Source: Pelomonas aquatica (GTDB lineage Bacteria > Pseudomonadota > Gammaproteobacteria > Burkholderiales > Burkholderiaceae_C). From it: a DNA stretch of 64,000 nt. Location of the stretch: NCBI RefSeq assembly GCF_026712205.1, contig NZ_JAPPUW010000009.1, positions 160,735 through 224,734 of the forward strand. Direction: 5' to 3'. The translations under genes and the position numbers were made by a program. The notes under the pieces are model-generated. The model was not told the DNA's origin and did not search any database. It saw only the letters and a program-made list of their open reading frames with translations. Shown here piece after piece: positions 47,613 to 56,014 of the stretch. Every line of letters starts with the position of its first letter. The first letter of the stretch is position 1.

Positions 47613-48313
47613 CAGGACTTCTCGGGCAAGGCGAAGCAATAGCCCGCATTGCGCAGCGTCTTCAGCGCGGCCAGCGGCTCCAGCTTGCGGCGCAGCCGGC
47701 TGACGAGGATGTCGACCGCCCGCGTGAGCAGCTCGGCCTCCTGGCCGCGCAGCCGGTTCAGGATGTCGTCGCGCGAGAACACGCGGCCGGGCTCGCGGGC
47801 CAGCAGCACGAGCAGCTCGTACTCGGTGCCGGTCAGTTCGAGCAGGCCGCGCTCGCTCTTCACCTCGCGGCGCGCGGTGTCGATCTCCAGGCCCTCGAAG
47901 CGCAGCCGCGTCGGCGTGGCCGGCGCCGCCACCGGGGTCAGCCGCGTGCGGCGCAGGATGGTCTGCAGCCGCGCGGCCAGCTCGCGCGGCTCGAAGGGCT
48001 TGGGCAGGTAGTCGTCGGCCCCCAGCTCAAGGCCGACGACGCGGTCGGTCAGGTCGCCCCGGGCCGTCAGCATCAGCACGGGGATGTCGCGCCAGTCCTC
48101 GCTGCCGGCGCGCAGCCGCTTGCAGAACTCGAAGCCGTCCATCTCGGGCAGCATGCCGTCGAGGATGAGGGCGTCGAAGCGCTCGGCGGCCAGGCGCGCC
48201 GATGCCGCGCTGGGCCGGGTGACGGCTTCGAGCTGCAGGTCGAAGCGCGCCAGGTATTGCGCCAGCGGCCCGGCCAGCGCCTCGTCGTCGTCAATCAGCA
48301 GCAGTCGGTGCAT
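47612..48313 (-). CDS. OmpR-family response regulator
   Basis: A 233-residue two-component regulator. The receiver domain has the acidic pocket LIDDDE, the phosphoacceptor Asp52 in [10 protein letters not shown], Thr in MLTARGD and Lys in LPKPFEP. The C-terminal winged helix (about 135-230) has the expected [20 protein letters not shown] and the [15 protein letters not shown] recognition helix. It is partnered with the overlapping kinase. It starts with an ATG preceded by AATAAT and exactly 7 bases, so transcription may begin at the start codon. The CpxP-like gene lies upstream by 87 bases in the same direction. Confidence 0.94.
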   Translation of the reverse strand: MHRLLLIDDDEALAGPLAQYLARFDLQLEAVTRPSAASARLAAERFDALILDGMLPEMDGFEFCKRLRAGSEDWRDIPVLMLTARGDLTDRVVGLELGADDYLPKPFEPRELAARLQTILRRTRLTPVAAPATPTRLRFEGLEIDTARREVKSERGLLELTGTEYELLVLLAREPGRVFSRDDILNRLRGQEAELLTRAVDILVSRLRRKLEPLAALKTLRNAGYCFALPEKS

Positions 48314-48320
48314 GGCGCGG

Positions 48321-48326
48321 ATTATT
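48321..48326 (-). promoter_or_regulatory. -10-like box of the response regulator gene, leaderless spacing
   Basis: Minus strand AATAAT, then CCGCGCC (7 bases), then the ATG at 48313. It lies in the 87-base gap after the CpxP/Spy-like gene. Confidence 0.45.
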
Positions 48327-48400
48327 TGCGCCGGCGCAGCGGTTGCGGTCGATGCGCGGCTGCCAGCGGCCGGGCGCCCGCCTGCCGCAATGGGCGTCCA

Positions 48401-48850
48401 TCATGCCGGGTCGCCATGCCGGCGCGATTGGCCGAAGCGCCGCATCATGAAGCGCAGCGCCTGGCGCTGCTCGCCGTCCAGCGCGTCGAAGAACTCGGCG
48501 AAGGCATTGATGACGCCCGGGCCGGCGGCGCGCAGCGCGTCGAGCTTGGCGTCCAGCAGCTGCCGGGCCGATTCGCGCGGGAACTGCTCGCCGGCAATGA
48601 GGCCGGCCAGCTCGGAGCCGCGCGCCAGCCCCTTCAGCGCATCGCGCTGCTGCTGGAGCTGGTTGAGCCAGTTGCCGAGAAGGCGCTGCTGCTCGGTGTC
48701 CAGATCCAGCTTGTTGCCCACCCGGGCGACGAGGTGATCGACGAAGCCGTCAGCGTCAGCATGGCGGCCGAAATGAGGGCCACGATGGCCGTGGCCAGCG
48801 TGATGGTGGTGGAACTCGTGATGGCCGTGCCAGCGACGAAAAAAGTTCAC
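48401..48850 (-). CDS. CpxP/Spy-like protein with His-rich N-terminus (no signal peptide)
   Basis: A 149-residue helical protein. Residues 6-35 are a His/Gly/Arg cluster ([17 protein letters not shown] and so on). The rest has the helical architecture of Spy/CpxP, with the conserved-looking [25 protein letters not shown] and a C-terminal [17 protein letters not shown] like the LTxxQ motif. Unusually, no signal peptide is visible, so it is probably cytoplasmic, whereas Spy and CpxP are periplasmic chaperones or sensors. The GTG start at 48850 has GGAG 7 bases upstream. It precedes a CpxR- and a CpxA-like gene, suggesting a metal- or envelope-stress circuit. Confidence 0.75.
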   Translation of the reverse strand: MNFFRRWHGHHEFHHHHAGHGHRGPHFGRHADADGFVDHLVARVGNKLDLDTEQQRLLGNWLNQLQQQRDALKGLARGSELAGLIAGEQFPRESARQLLDAKLDALRAAGPGVINAFAEFFDALDGEQRQALRFMMRRFGQSRRHGDPA

Positions 48851-48972
48851 GGAAGTGCTCCGAGGGCGCTCGAGGCCCGGTGGTTGGGACGGTGTCCATC
48901 ATTCCGACCGCCCCGCCGCAGAGCATCTCGACGCGGTATCGCCGGGTTTCGTTTTGTATCGGGGTCGCCCCC

Positions 48973-48978
48973 TAAAAT
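48973..48978 (+). promoter_or_regulatory. Candidate -10 box of valS
   Basis: TAAAAT about 40 bases before the valS GTG. No convincing -35 hexamer is found at 16-18 bases upstream. Confidence 0.35.
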
Positions 48979-49018
48979 CGTCGGCCCAGCCCACCGCCCG
49001 TCCAGCCGAGACCGCTCC

Positions 49019-51889
49019 GTGACCGAACTTGCCAAGTCCTTCGAACCCGCCGCCCTGGAAGCCCACTGGGGGCCGAAGTGGGAGGCCGCCGGCCTGTATG
49101 CGCCGACCCTGGACAAGGCCAAGCCCTCCTTCAGCATCCAGCTGCCGCCGCCCAATGTGACCGGCACGCTGCACATGGGCCACGCCTTCAACCAGACGGT
49201 GATGGACTCGCTGACGCGCTACCACCGCATGCGCGGCTTCAACACGCTGTGGGTGCCGGGCACCGACCACGCCGGCATCGCGACGCAGATCGTCGTCGAG
49301 CGCCAGCTGCAGGCCACGGGCACAAGCCGCCACGACCTGGGGCGCAAGAACTTCGTCGCCCGCGTGTGGGACTGGAAGCAGGAGAGCGGCAACACCATCA
49401 CCAGCCAGATGCGCCGCCTGGGCGACTCGGTGAGCTGGAGCCACGAATACTTCACGATGGACGAGAAGCTGTCCACCGTCGTCGTCGAGACCTTCGTGCG
49501 CCTGTTCGAGGAAGGCCTGATCTACCGCGGCAAGCGGCTCGTCTCGTGGGATCCGGTGCTGCAGTCCGCTGTGTCGGACCTGGAGGTCTCGTCCGAAGAG
49601 GAAGACGGCTCGCTGTGGCATATCCGCTACCCGCTGGTGGACGGTGACGGCAGCCTCAAGGCTGCCTTGGGCATCGACTCGGTCGTCGTGGCCACCACGC
49701 GGCCCGAGACCATGCTGGGCGACGTGGCCGTCATGGTCCACCCCGAGGACGAGCGTTATGCGGCGCTGATCGGCAAGCTCGTGAAGCTGCCGCTGACGGA
49801 CCGCGAGATTCCCGTCATCGCCGACAACTACGTGGACCGCGAGTTCGGCACCGGCGTCGTCAAGGTCACGCCGGCGCACGACACCAACGACTACGCCGTC
49901 GGCCAGCGTCACAAGCTGCCGATGATCGCGGTGCTGGACCTGCAGGCCAGGATCAACGACAGCGCGCCCGAGACCTACCGCGGCCTGGACCGCTTCGTCG
50001 CCCGCAAGCGCGTCGTCGCCGACCTGGAGGCCCTGGGCCTGCTCGTCGAGGTCAAGAAGCACAAGCTGCAGGTGCCGCGCTGCGAGCGCACCGGCCAGGT
50101 CATCGAACCGATGCTGACCGACCAGTGGTTCGTCGCCGTCACCAAGCCGGGCGCCGACGGCAAGAGCATCGCCGACAAGGCCATCGCGGCCGTCGACACC
50201 GGCGCGGTCAAGTTCCATCCCGAGCAGTGGGTCAACACCTACAACCACTGGATGGGCAATCTGCAGGACTGGTGCATCTCGCGCCAGTTGTGGTGGGGCC
50301 ACCAGATCCCGGCCTGGTACGGCACGGGCGGCGAACTCTTCGTCGCGCGCAGCGAGGAAGAGGCTAAAGGCCGCGCCAAGGCCGCCGGCTACCTGGGCGA
50401 GCTGACCCGCGACCCCGATGTGCTGGACACCTGGTACTCCTCGGCCCTGGTGCCGTTCTCCACGCTGGGCTGGCCGCAGAAGACGCTGGAGCAGGAGCTG
50501 TTCCTGCCGTCGTCCGTGCTCGTGACCGGCTACGACATCATCTTCTTCTGGGTCGCCCGGATGATCATGATGACGACGCACTTCACCGGCCAGGTGCCGT
50601 TCAAGGACGTCTACATCCACGGCCTGGTGCGCGATTCGCAGGGCCAGAAGATGAGCAAGTCCGAGGGCAATGTGCTGGACCCGGTCGACCTCATCCAGGG
50701 CTGCGACCTGGAGACGCTGAGCCGCAAGAGCACCACCGGCCTGCGCAAGCCCGAGACGGCGCCCAAAGTGGCCGCCCGCGTGAAGAAGGAATTCCCCGAA
50801 GGCATGCCGGCCTATGGCGCCGACGCGCTGCGCTTCACGATGGCCAGCTACGCCTCGCTGGGCCGCAACATCAACTTCGACACCAAGCGCTGCGAGGGCT
50901 ATCGCAACTTCTGCAACAAGCTCTGGAACGCGACCCGCTTCGTGCTGATGAACTGCGAAGGCCAGGACTGCGGCCTCGCACACGACCAGGGCGCCTGCCC
51001 GCCCGGCTACAACACGTTCAGCCCCGCCGACCGCTGGATCACCAACGAGCTGCAGCGCGTGGAAGCCGCCGTGGCTGACGGCTTTGCCGAGTACCGCCTC
51101 GACAACGTCGCCAACGGCATCTACAGCTTCGTCTGGGACGAGTATTGCGACTGGTACCTCGAAATCGCCAAGGTGCAGATCCAGACCGGCGACGCGAGCC
51201 AGCAGCGCGCCACGCGCCGCACGCTGATCCGCGTGCTGGAGACGACGCTGCGCCTGCTGCACCCCGTCGCGCCCTTCATCACCGAGGAACTCTGGCAGGC
51301 CGTCGCGCCCATCGCCGGCCGCAAGGGCGGCGCCTCCGATGATTCCGGCCGCAAGGCGGTCGACTACATCGGCCAGGCACCCTACCCCGTCGCCCGGCCC
51401 GAACGCATCGACGCGAGTGCCGATGCCTGGATGGCGCGGCTGAAGGAGGTCGTCGGCATCACGCGCAGCCTGCGCGGCGAGATGGCCCTGAGCCCGAGCG
51501 ACCGCGTGCCGCTGCTGGTGGGCGGCGACCTGTCCTTCCTTTCCGAGGCCGCCGCCGTGCTCAAGGTGCTGGCCAAGCTGAGTGCCGTCGAGCTGATCGC
51601 CGACGAGGCCGAGTTCGCCAAGCAGAGCGCCACCGCGCCGGTGCTGGTGCATGGCGCGGCCAAGCTCGCGCTCAAGGTCGAGATCGACGTCGAGGCCGAG
51701 CGTGCCCGCCTGACGAAGGAGATCACACGCCTGGAAGGCGAGATCGCCAAGGCCGAGGCCAAGCTCGGCAACGAGAGCTTCGTCGCCCGCGCGCCGGCCG
51801 CCGTCGTCGAGCAGGAGCGCGCCCGCGTGGCGGGCTTCAAGGAAACGGTGCTGCGGCTGCGCGAGCAGCTCGCGCGGCTGCCGAGCTGA
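49019..51889 (+). CDS. valS: Valyl-tRNA synthetase
   Basis: A 956-residue class I synthetase that charges tRNA-Val. The HIGH-type motif is HMGH in [10 protein letters not shown] (near residue 45), the KMSKS motif is KMSKSEGN (near residue 545), the editing domain CP1 lies between, and a C-terminal coiled coil (about 885-950, with alternating E-x-x-x-K) is as in other bacterial ValRS. The start is a GTG at 49019 ([10 protein letters not shown]); no better start exists. It is read away from the CpxP-like gene. The dehydrogenase-like gene converges 2 bases past its stop. Confidence 0.97.
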   Translation: MTELAKSFEPAALEAHWGPKWEAAGLYAPTLDKAKPSFSIQLPPPNVTGTLHMGHAFNQTVMDSLTRYHRMRGFNTLWVPGTDHAGIATQIVVERQLQATGTSRHDLGRKNFVARVWDWKQESGNTITSQMRRLGDSVSWSHEYFTMDEKLSTVVVETFVRLFEEGLIYRGKRLVSWDPVLQSAVSDLEVSSEEEDGSLWHIRYPLVDGDGSLKAALGIDSVVVATTRPETMLGDVAVMVHPEDERYAALIGKLVKLPLTDREIPVIADNYVDREFGTGVVKVTPAHDTNDYAVGQRHKLPMIAVLDLQARINDSAPETYRGLDRFVARKRVVADLEALGLLVEVKKHKLQVPRCERTGQVIEPMLTDQWFVAVTKPGADGKSIADKAIAAVDTGAVKFHPEQWVNTYNHWMGNLQDWCISRQLWWGHQIPAWYGTGGELFVARSEEEAKGRAKAAGYLGELTRDPDVLDTWYSSALVPFSTLGWPQKTLEQELFLPSSVLVTGYDIIFFWVARMIMMTTHFTGQVPFKDVYIHGLVRDSQGQKMSKSEGNVLDPVDLIQGCDLETLSRKSTTGLRKPETAPKVAARVKKEFPEGMPAYGADALRFTMASYASLGRNINFDTKRCEGYRNFCNKLWNATRFVLMNCEGQDCGLAHDQGACPPGYNTFSPADRWITNELQRVEAAVADGFAEYRLDNVANGIYSFVWDEYCDWYLEIAKVQIQTGDASQQRATRRTLIRVLETTLRLLHPVAPFITEELWQAVAPIAGRKGGASDDSGRKAVDYIGQAPYPVARPERIDASADAWMARLKEVVGITRSLRGEMALSPSDRVPLLVGGDLSFLSEAAAVLKVLAKLSAVELIADEAEFAKQSATAPVLVHGAAKLALKVEIDVEAERARLTKEITRLEGEIAKAEAKLGNESFVARAPAAVVEQERARVAGFKETVLRLREQLARLPS

Positions 51890-51890
51890 T

Positions 51891-52838
51891 TCAGTAGAAG
51901 CCCAACTCGGCCTTGGCCTGGGCCTTGTTGCCGCCGGGCCGCTGGCCCAGCAGCGCGTCAATGCCACGCGCCACGGCCCAGGCCGCGCGCACGCGCGACT
52001 CGCGCGTCGTGCCGGCCAGGCGCGGCGTCACTTGCAGCGTCGTGACGCCGTGCAGCGGCTGGCCGGACTCCAGCCAGCCCGGCTCCATGCTGTCGAACCA
52101 GGCCGCGCGCATCTGGCCGCTGCGCAGGGCCTGGGCCAGCGCGGCGGCGTCCAGCAGGCCCGAAGGGCCGAGATTGACCAGCACCTGGCCCGCCCTGGCG
52201 CCTTCCAGCTGGCGCGCGCCGACCAGGCCGCGGTAGCGATGGAAGTAGGGCAGCAGCAGCACCAGGCCGTCGCTGTGCTCCATCAGTTCGGCCAGGCTGA
52301 CGGCCTCGATGCCCCAGCGCGCCCAGGTCGCATCGCTCGGATGCAGGGCCGGGTCGTAGCCGACGACGCGCGAGCCGAAGGCGTGCAGCAGCTGGGTCAG
52401 CACCTCGGCCGTGGGCGTCAGGCCGAGGATGCCCACCGTCGAGCAGCCCAGCTCGCGGCCGACCTTGAGCCCATCGCTGCCCTCGACCGGCACGCGGCGC
52501 AGCAGGCTCAGCAGCGCACCGATGACGAACTCGGCCTCGGCGCTGGCCGTCGAGGCCTGCGAGCGCACGACCTCCACGCCCGCCCTGCGGCAGGCCTCGA
52601 CGTCGATGTTGTCGGCCCCGCCACTAGCGCGGCCGATCGCACGCAGGCCGCGCGCGCCGCGCAGCAGCTGGGCATCGACGCGGACCTCCGGCGGCGCGAC
52701 CAATGCGAGAGAGCCCTGCAGCGCTTCGCGCAGGCCGTCGGCGTCGCCGACGAGTTCGGGCGCGAAGCGCGCGTCATGGCGCTCGGCCAGCCATTGCACG
52801 ACATCGGCTTCGAGCGGTTCCAGGATCAGGACGGTCAT
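51891..52838 (-). CDS. D-2-hydroxyacid dehydrogenase homologue lacking the catalytic Arg and His
   Basis: A 315-residue protein with the overall fold of D-3-phosphoglycerate/2-hydroxyacid dehydrogenases. The key residues are altered. The catalytic Arg of the NxxRG motif is Ser in VNLGPSGLLD (about 232-241). The catalytic His of the TPHxAG motif is Arg in VTPRLAGTT (about 279-287). The dinucleotide loop reads GILGLTPTAEV instead of GxGxxG. The Glu near FDSMEPG remains. A lost or changed activity (ligand binding or regulation) is therefore likely. It is divergent from galU with an 82-base gap. The ATG at 52838 fits the fold start. Confidence 0.8.
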   Translation of the reverse strand: MTVLILEPLEADVVQWLAERHDARFAPELVGDADGLREALQGSLALVAPPEVRVDAQLLRGARGLRAIGRASGGADNIDVEACRRAGVEVVRSQASTASAEAEFVIGALLSLLRRVPVEGSDGLKVGRELGCSTVGILGLTPTAEVLTQLLHAFGSRVVGYDPALHPSDATWARWGIEAVSLAELMEHSDGLVLLLPYFHRYRGLVGARQLEGARAGQVLVNLGPSGLLDAAALAQALRSGQMRAAWFDSMEPGWLESGQPLHGVTTLQVTPRLAGTTRESRVRAAWAVARGIDALLGQRPGGNKAQAKAELGFY

Positions 52839-52920
52839 CGGGGCAAGAGGCGGATTCAAGGGCCGGGCTGTCACAACCCGGTGACACAATCGCCGCGCCC
52901 TTGATCAAACCAGTGTACCC

Positions 52921-53814
52921 ATGGCCGCTTCGACCTCCTCGCCGATCACCAAAGCCATCTTCCCGGTCGCCGGCCTCGGCACGCGCTTCCTGCCGGCCAC
53001 CAAGGCCCAGCCCAAGGAGATGCTGCCCGTCGTCGACAAGCCGCTGATCCAGTACGCGGTCGAGGAAGCCTACGAGGCCGGCGTGCGCGAGATGATCTTC
53101 GTGACCGGCCGCCACAAGCGCCCCATCGAAGATCATTTCGACATGACCTTCGAGCTGGAGGTCGCGCTGGAAAACGCCGGCAAGCAGGAGCTGCTGGACG
53201 TGGTGCGCAGCGTCAAGCCCGACGACATGGAATGCATCTACGTTCGCCAGGCCCAGGCCCTGGGCCTGGGGCACGCGGTGCTGTGCGGCCAGCGTCTGAT
53301 CGGCAACGATCCCTTTGCCGTGCTGCTGGCCGACGACCTGATGGTCGGCCCCCAGCCCGGCCGCGGCATCCTGAAGCAGATGGTCGAGCAGTTCGCCGAA
53401 TGGCGCGCCTCCATCCTGGCCGTGCAGGAGGTGCCCGCCGAGCACACCCGCCGCTACGGTATCGCCGCCGGCACCCAGGTCAACGACTGCCTGATGGACG
53501 TGAACCGCATCGTCGAGAAGCCGGCCCCCGAGGTCGCGCCGTCGCGCCTGGGCGTGGCTGGACGCTACATCCTGACGCCGGGCGTCTTCCACGAGATCGC
53601 CAACCAGCCGCGCGGCGTGGGCGGCGAGATCCAGCTGACCGACGGCATCGCCGGCCTGCTGCGCCGCGAGAAGGTGTTTGCCTACCGCTACGAAGGCAAG
53701 CGCTACGACTGTGGCAGCAAGGAAGGCTTCCTGCAGGCCAATGTCGAACTCGCCCTCGCCCACCCGGCGCTCGGCCCGGGCTTCAGGGAATTCCTGCAGG
53801 GCCTGAATCTCTAG
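52921..53814 (+). CDS. galU: UTP-glucose-1-phosphate uridylyltransferase
   Basis: A 297-residue nucleotidyltransferase that makes UDP-glucose for polysaccharide and lipid glycosylation. The signature GLGTRFLPATKAQPKEMLP is at residues about 19-37 (the G-x-G-T-R-x-x-P-x-T-K motif), with VDKPLIQYAVEEA following and the KRYDCGSKEGFLQAN block near the C-terminus. Length is typical. It is divergent from the dehydrogenase-like gene. A 38-base imperfect stem region (53822-53859) follows its stop. Confidence 0.96.
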   Translation: MAASTSSPITKAIFPVAGLGTRFLPATKAQPKEMLPVVDKPLIQYAVEEAYEAGVREMIFVTGRHKRPIEDHFDMTFELEVALENAGKQELLDVVRSVKPDDMECIYVRQAQALGLGHAVLCGQRLIGNDPFAVLLADDLMVGPQPGRGILKQMVEQFAEWRASILAVQEVPAEHTRRYGIAAGTQVNDCLMDVNRIVEKPAPEVAPSRLGVAGRYILTPGVFHEIANQPRGVGGEIQLTDGIAGLLRREKVFAYRYEGKRYDCGSKEGFLQANVELALAHPALGPGFREFLQGLNL

Positions 53815-53821
53815 ACTTTGC

Positions 53822-53859
53822 GGGACAGACCGATCGAGCGCAGCGAGTAGCTCTGTCCC
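53822..53859. repeat. Inverted repeat after galU
   Basis: GGGACAGA at 53822-53829 pairs with TCTGTCCC at 53852-53859 around a 22-base loop. It lies 8 bases after the galU stop and before the convergent tusA-like stop. There is no T run, so it may be a small intergenic repeat or a structured 3' end, not a classical terminator. Confidence 0.5.
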
Positions 53860-53877
53860 CAACTGATTGAGGGCTGT

Positions 53878-54105
53878 TCAGCGCCTGCGCAGCACGTGGA
53901 TGAATTCGTCGGCCCGGGTTTCCTGGGCCACGAGTTCATTGCCCGTCTGACGCGCAAAGGCCTGGAAGTCGCGCATCGAGCCGGGGTCGGTCGCGACGAC
54001 GCGCAGCAACTCGCCGCTGAGCATTTCCGCCAGCGCCTTCTTGGCCTTCAGGATGGGCAGGGGGCAGTTCAGGCCCCGGGTGTCGAGTTCGCGTTGGACG
54101 TCCAT
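53878..54105 (-). CDS. TusA/SirA-family sulfur-carrier protein
   Basis: A 75-residue protein with the family's N-terminal RGLNCPLPILKAKKAL, the CPxP motif whose Cys carries persulfide, near residue 14. The rest has the two-layer fold with VVATDPGSMRDFQAF. It can transfer sulfur to tRNA or molybdopterin paths; here it follows cysM and the 40-residue CPxC protein with 4 bases between, so a role in cysteine-derived sulfur trafficking is likely. The exact partner is unknown. Confidence 0.88.
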   Translation of the reverse strand: MDVQRELDTRGLNCPLPILKAKKALAEMLSGELLRVVATDPGSMRDFQAFARQTGNELVAQETRADEFIHVLRRR

Positions 54106-54109
54106 CGCA

Positions 54110-54232
54110 TCATTCTCGCTTCATGTCCTGCAGGTCCAGCCCCCGCGGCTCGATGCCGCGCGAGCGCAGCCAGGTCGCCAACGCCAGCTCGTCGGCGCAG
54201 GACGGGCAGAACCTGAACGGCGCGCTGCTCAC
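54110..54232 (-). CDS. 40-residue protein with a CPxC motif, between cysM and tusA
   Basis: A very small gene. The GTG at 54232 overlaps the cysM stop as GTGA, and the stop lies 4 bases before the tusA-like ATG, so it fills the gap exactly. The protein contains RFCPSCADELALATWLRSRG; the Cys-Pro-Ser-Cys pair near residue 9 could bind zinc or exchange thiols. I do not recognise a family. The tight packing in a cysteine/sulfur operon supports a real gene, but translation is unproven. Confidence 0.5.
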   Translation of the reverse strand: MSSAPFRFCPSCADELALATWLRSRGIEPRGLDLQDMKRE

Positions 54233-55125
54233 GCAGGGAAGACGCCCGTGGACAGGTAGCGGTCGCCGCGGTCGCAGACGATGAAGGCGATGGTCGCGTT
54301 CTCGACCTGCTTCGCGATCCGCAGCGCCACCCAGCAGGCGCCCGCGGCCGAGATGCCGCCGAACAAGCCTTCCTCGCGCGCCAGCCGCCGGGCCATGTCC
54401 TCGGCGTCGGCCTGACTGACCAGCACCAGCTCGTCGATGCCGCTGGGGTCGTAGATCTTGGGCAGATAGGCCTCGGGCCATTTGCGGATGCCGGGGATGC
54501 GCGAGCCCTCGGCCGGCTGGGCGCCGACGATGCGCACGGCCGGGTTCTTTTCCTTCAGGAAGCGCGACACGCCGGTGATGGTGCCCGTCGTGCCCATCGC
54601 GCTGACGAAGTGGGTGATGCGCCCGCCGGTGTCCTTCCAGAGCTCGGGGCCAGTGGTCTCGTAGTGCACGCGCGGGTTGTCGGCGTTGGCGAACTGGTCC
54701 AGCACGCGGCCCTTGCCCTCGTTCTGCATCTGCTCGGCGAGGTCGCGGGCGTATTCCATGCCGCCGGTGCGCGGCGTCAGGATCAGCTCGGCGCCGAAGG
54801 CCTTCATCGTCTGCGCGCGCTCGATGGACAGGTCCTCCGGCATGATGAGCAGCATGCGGTAGCCGCGGATGGCCGCGGCCATCGCCAGCGCGATGCCGGT
54901 GTTGCCCGAGGTCGCCTCGATCAGCGTGTCGCCCGGCTTGATCTCGCCGCGCTCCTCGGCGCGCTTGATCATGCTGATGGCCGGGCGGTCCTTCACCGAG
55001 CCGGCCGGGTTGTTGCCTTCCAGCTTGGCCAGGATCACATTGCCGCGCGCATCGGCGCCGAGCAGGCGCTGCAACCGCACCAGCGGCGTCGCGCCGATGA
55101 CATCTTCGAGGGTCGGGTAGTTCAT
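54229..55125 (-). CDS. cysM: Cysteine synthase B
   Basis: A 298-residue PLP enzyme that makes cysteine from O-acetylserine and sulfide or thiosulfate. The PLP lysine lies in GNNPAGSVKDRPA (near residue 43), the phosphate loop TSGNTGIA near 70, and the substrate loop EGSRIPGI near 205. Its length and N-terminus (MNYPTLEDVIGATPLVRL) match the CysM group. The ATG at 55125 was chosen because CACAAT lies 7 bases before it. It leads the operon with the 40-residue protein and TusA. tRNA-Leu lies upstream, transcribed in the opposite direction. Confidence 0.95.
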   Translation of the reverse strand: MNYPTLEDVIGATPLVRLQRLLGADARGNVILAKLEGNNPAGSVKDRPAISMIKRAEERGEIKPGDTLIEATSGNTGIALAMAAAIRGYRMLLIMPEDLSIERAQTMKAFGAELILTPRTGGMEYARDLAEQMQNEGKGRVLDQFANADNPRVHYETTGPELWKDTGGRITHFVSAMGTTGTITGVSRFLKEKNPAVRIVGAQPAEGSRIPGIRKWPEAYLPKIYDPSGIDELVLVSQADAEDMARRLAREEGLFGGISAAGACWVALRIAKQVENATIAFIVCDRGDRYLSTGVFPA

Positions 55126-55132
55126 GGCGGCG

Positions 55133-55138
55133 ATTGTG
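55133..55138 (-). promoter_or_regulatory. -10-like box of cysM, leaderless spacing
   Basis: Minus strand CACAAT, then CGCCGCC (7 bases), then the cysM ATG at 55125. Confidence 0.45.
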
Positions 55139-55171
55139 CAACCGAGGGCAATGTCCGAGACTTGACGAGTG

Positions 55172-55177
55172 CATAAT
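55172..55177 (+). promoter_or_regulatory. Possible -10 box of tRNA-Leu
   Basis: CATAAT about 40 bases before the tRNA. The nearby TTGACG (55162-55167) is too close to be its -35, so the assignment is weak. Confidence 0.3.
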
Positions 55178-55217
55178 CCAGCCCCTCGCCACCACGGCGA
55201 GCAGCTGTTTCCGACGG

Positions 55218-55302
55218 GCCTCGGTGGCGAAATCGGTAGACGCAGGGGACTCAAAATCCCCCGCCGCAAGGTGTGCCGGTTCGAGTCCGGCCCGAGGCAC
55301 CA
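55218..55302 (+). tRNA. tRNA-Leu (anticodon CAA)
   Basis: An 85-base class II tRNA with the acceptor stem GCCTCGG / CCGAGGC, encoded CCA at 55300-55302, an anticodon stem GGGGA / TCCCC enclosing loop CTCAAAA (anticodon CAA, reading UUG), a variable arm with the CCGCAAGG region, and a T arm GCCGG-TTCGAGT-CCGGC. The long variable arm and the overall fold identify leucine. Confidence 0.97.
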
Positions 55303-55399
55303 GACGAAACAGACGCCGCAATCCGCTGGCATACACTCGCCCGACAAGCGCCGGCCCTCCCGGTGCAGGCGCCTTCCCCAGGCGCAATACCGCGCCCTC

Positions 55400-56014
55400 A
55401 TGCCCCCGCTGCCTTCGGTCACCAAAGCCTTCCTGCTGGCTTGCGTCGGCGTCTTCTGCTTCTTCGAGCTCTTCCCCGCACTGGAACCCTGGTTCGAACT
55501 CTGGCCGCTGGCCTCGGGTGGCTTCATGCCCTGGCAGCTGTTGAGCTATGCCTTCCTGCACGGCGGTTTCACACACCTGCTGTTCAACATGCTGGGCCTG
55601 TGGATGTTCGGCGGCGAGCTGGAGCGCGTCTGGGGCCCGCGCCGCTACACGCAGATCCTGGTGGCAAGCACGCTCAGCGCCGCCGGCGCACAGCTGCTGT
55701 TCACGTTGCCCGGCGTACAAAGGCTATTTGCCGAGCTGACGGGATTCCCTGTGATGATGGCGCCCACGGTCGGGGCCTCCGGCGCGATCTTCGGCCTGCT
55801 GCTGTCCTTCGGCATGCTGTTCCCCAACCGCATCATCGTGCCGCTGATCCCGCCCATCCCGATGAAGGCCAAGGTCTTCGTCGCAATCTTCGGCGGGCTG
55901 GAGCTCATCCTCGGCTTCAGCGGCAGCAGCGGCGTGGCCCACTTCGCCCACCTGGGCGGCATGCTGGGCGCCTGGCTGCTGATCCGCCACTGGCGCTCGC
56001 CGCGGCGGCGCTAA
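55400..56014 (+). CDS. Rhomboid-family intramembrane serine protease
   Basis: A 204-residue, six-helix membrane protease. The catalytic Ser is in GASGAIFG (near residue 131) and the His in VAHFAHLGG (near residue 182), as in GlpG-like rhomboids; the HGGFTHLLFNM segment near 55 fits the oxyanion and L1 region. It cuts membrane protein segments; the natural targets are unknown. The ATG at 55400 is 97 bases past tRNA-Leu. The end overlaps the convergent epimerase-like gene by 4 bases. Confidence 0.9.
   Translation: MPPLPSVTKAFLLACVGVFCFFELFPALEPWFELWPLASGGFMPWQLLSYAFLHGGFTHLLFNMLGLWMFGGELERVWGPRRYTQILVASTLSAAGAQLLFTLPGVQRLFAELTGFPVMMAPTVGASGAIFGLLLSFGMLFPNRIIVPLIPPIPMKAKVFVAIFGGLELILGFSGSSGVAHFAHLGGMLGAWLLIRHWRSPRRR

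Noticed and set aside
48899..51967. A 1022-codon minus-strand frame opposite valS
   Set aside because: The protein is Ala/Gly/Leu/Val-biased with no motif and mirrors valS codon structure; valS has both class I motifs.
55160..55180. TTGACG and CATAAT as the tRNA-Leu promoter pair
   Set aside because: The two hexamers are only 4 bases apart, not 16-18, so they cannot be -35 and -10 of one promoter.
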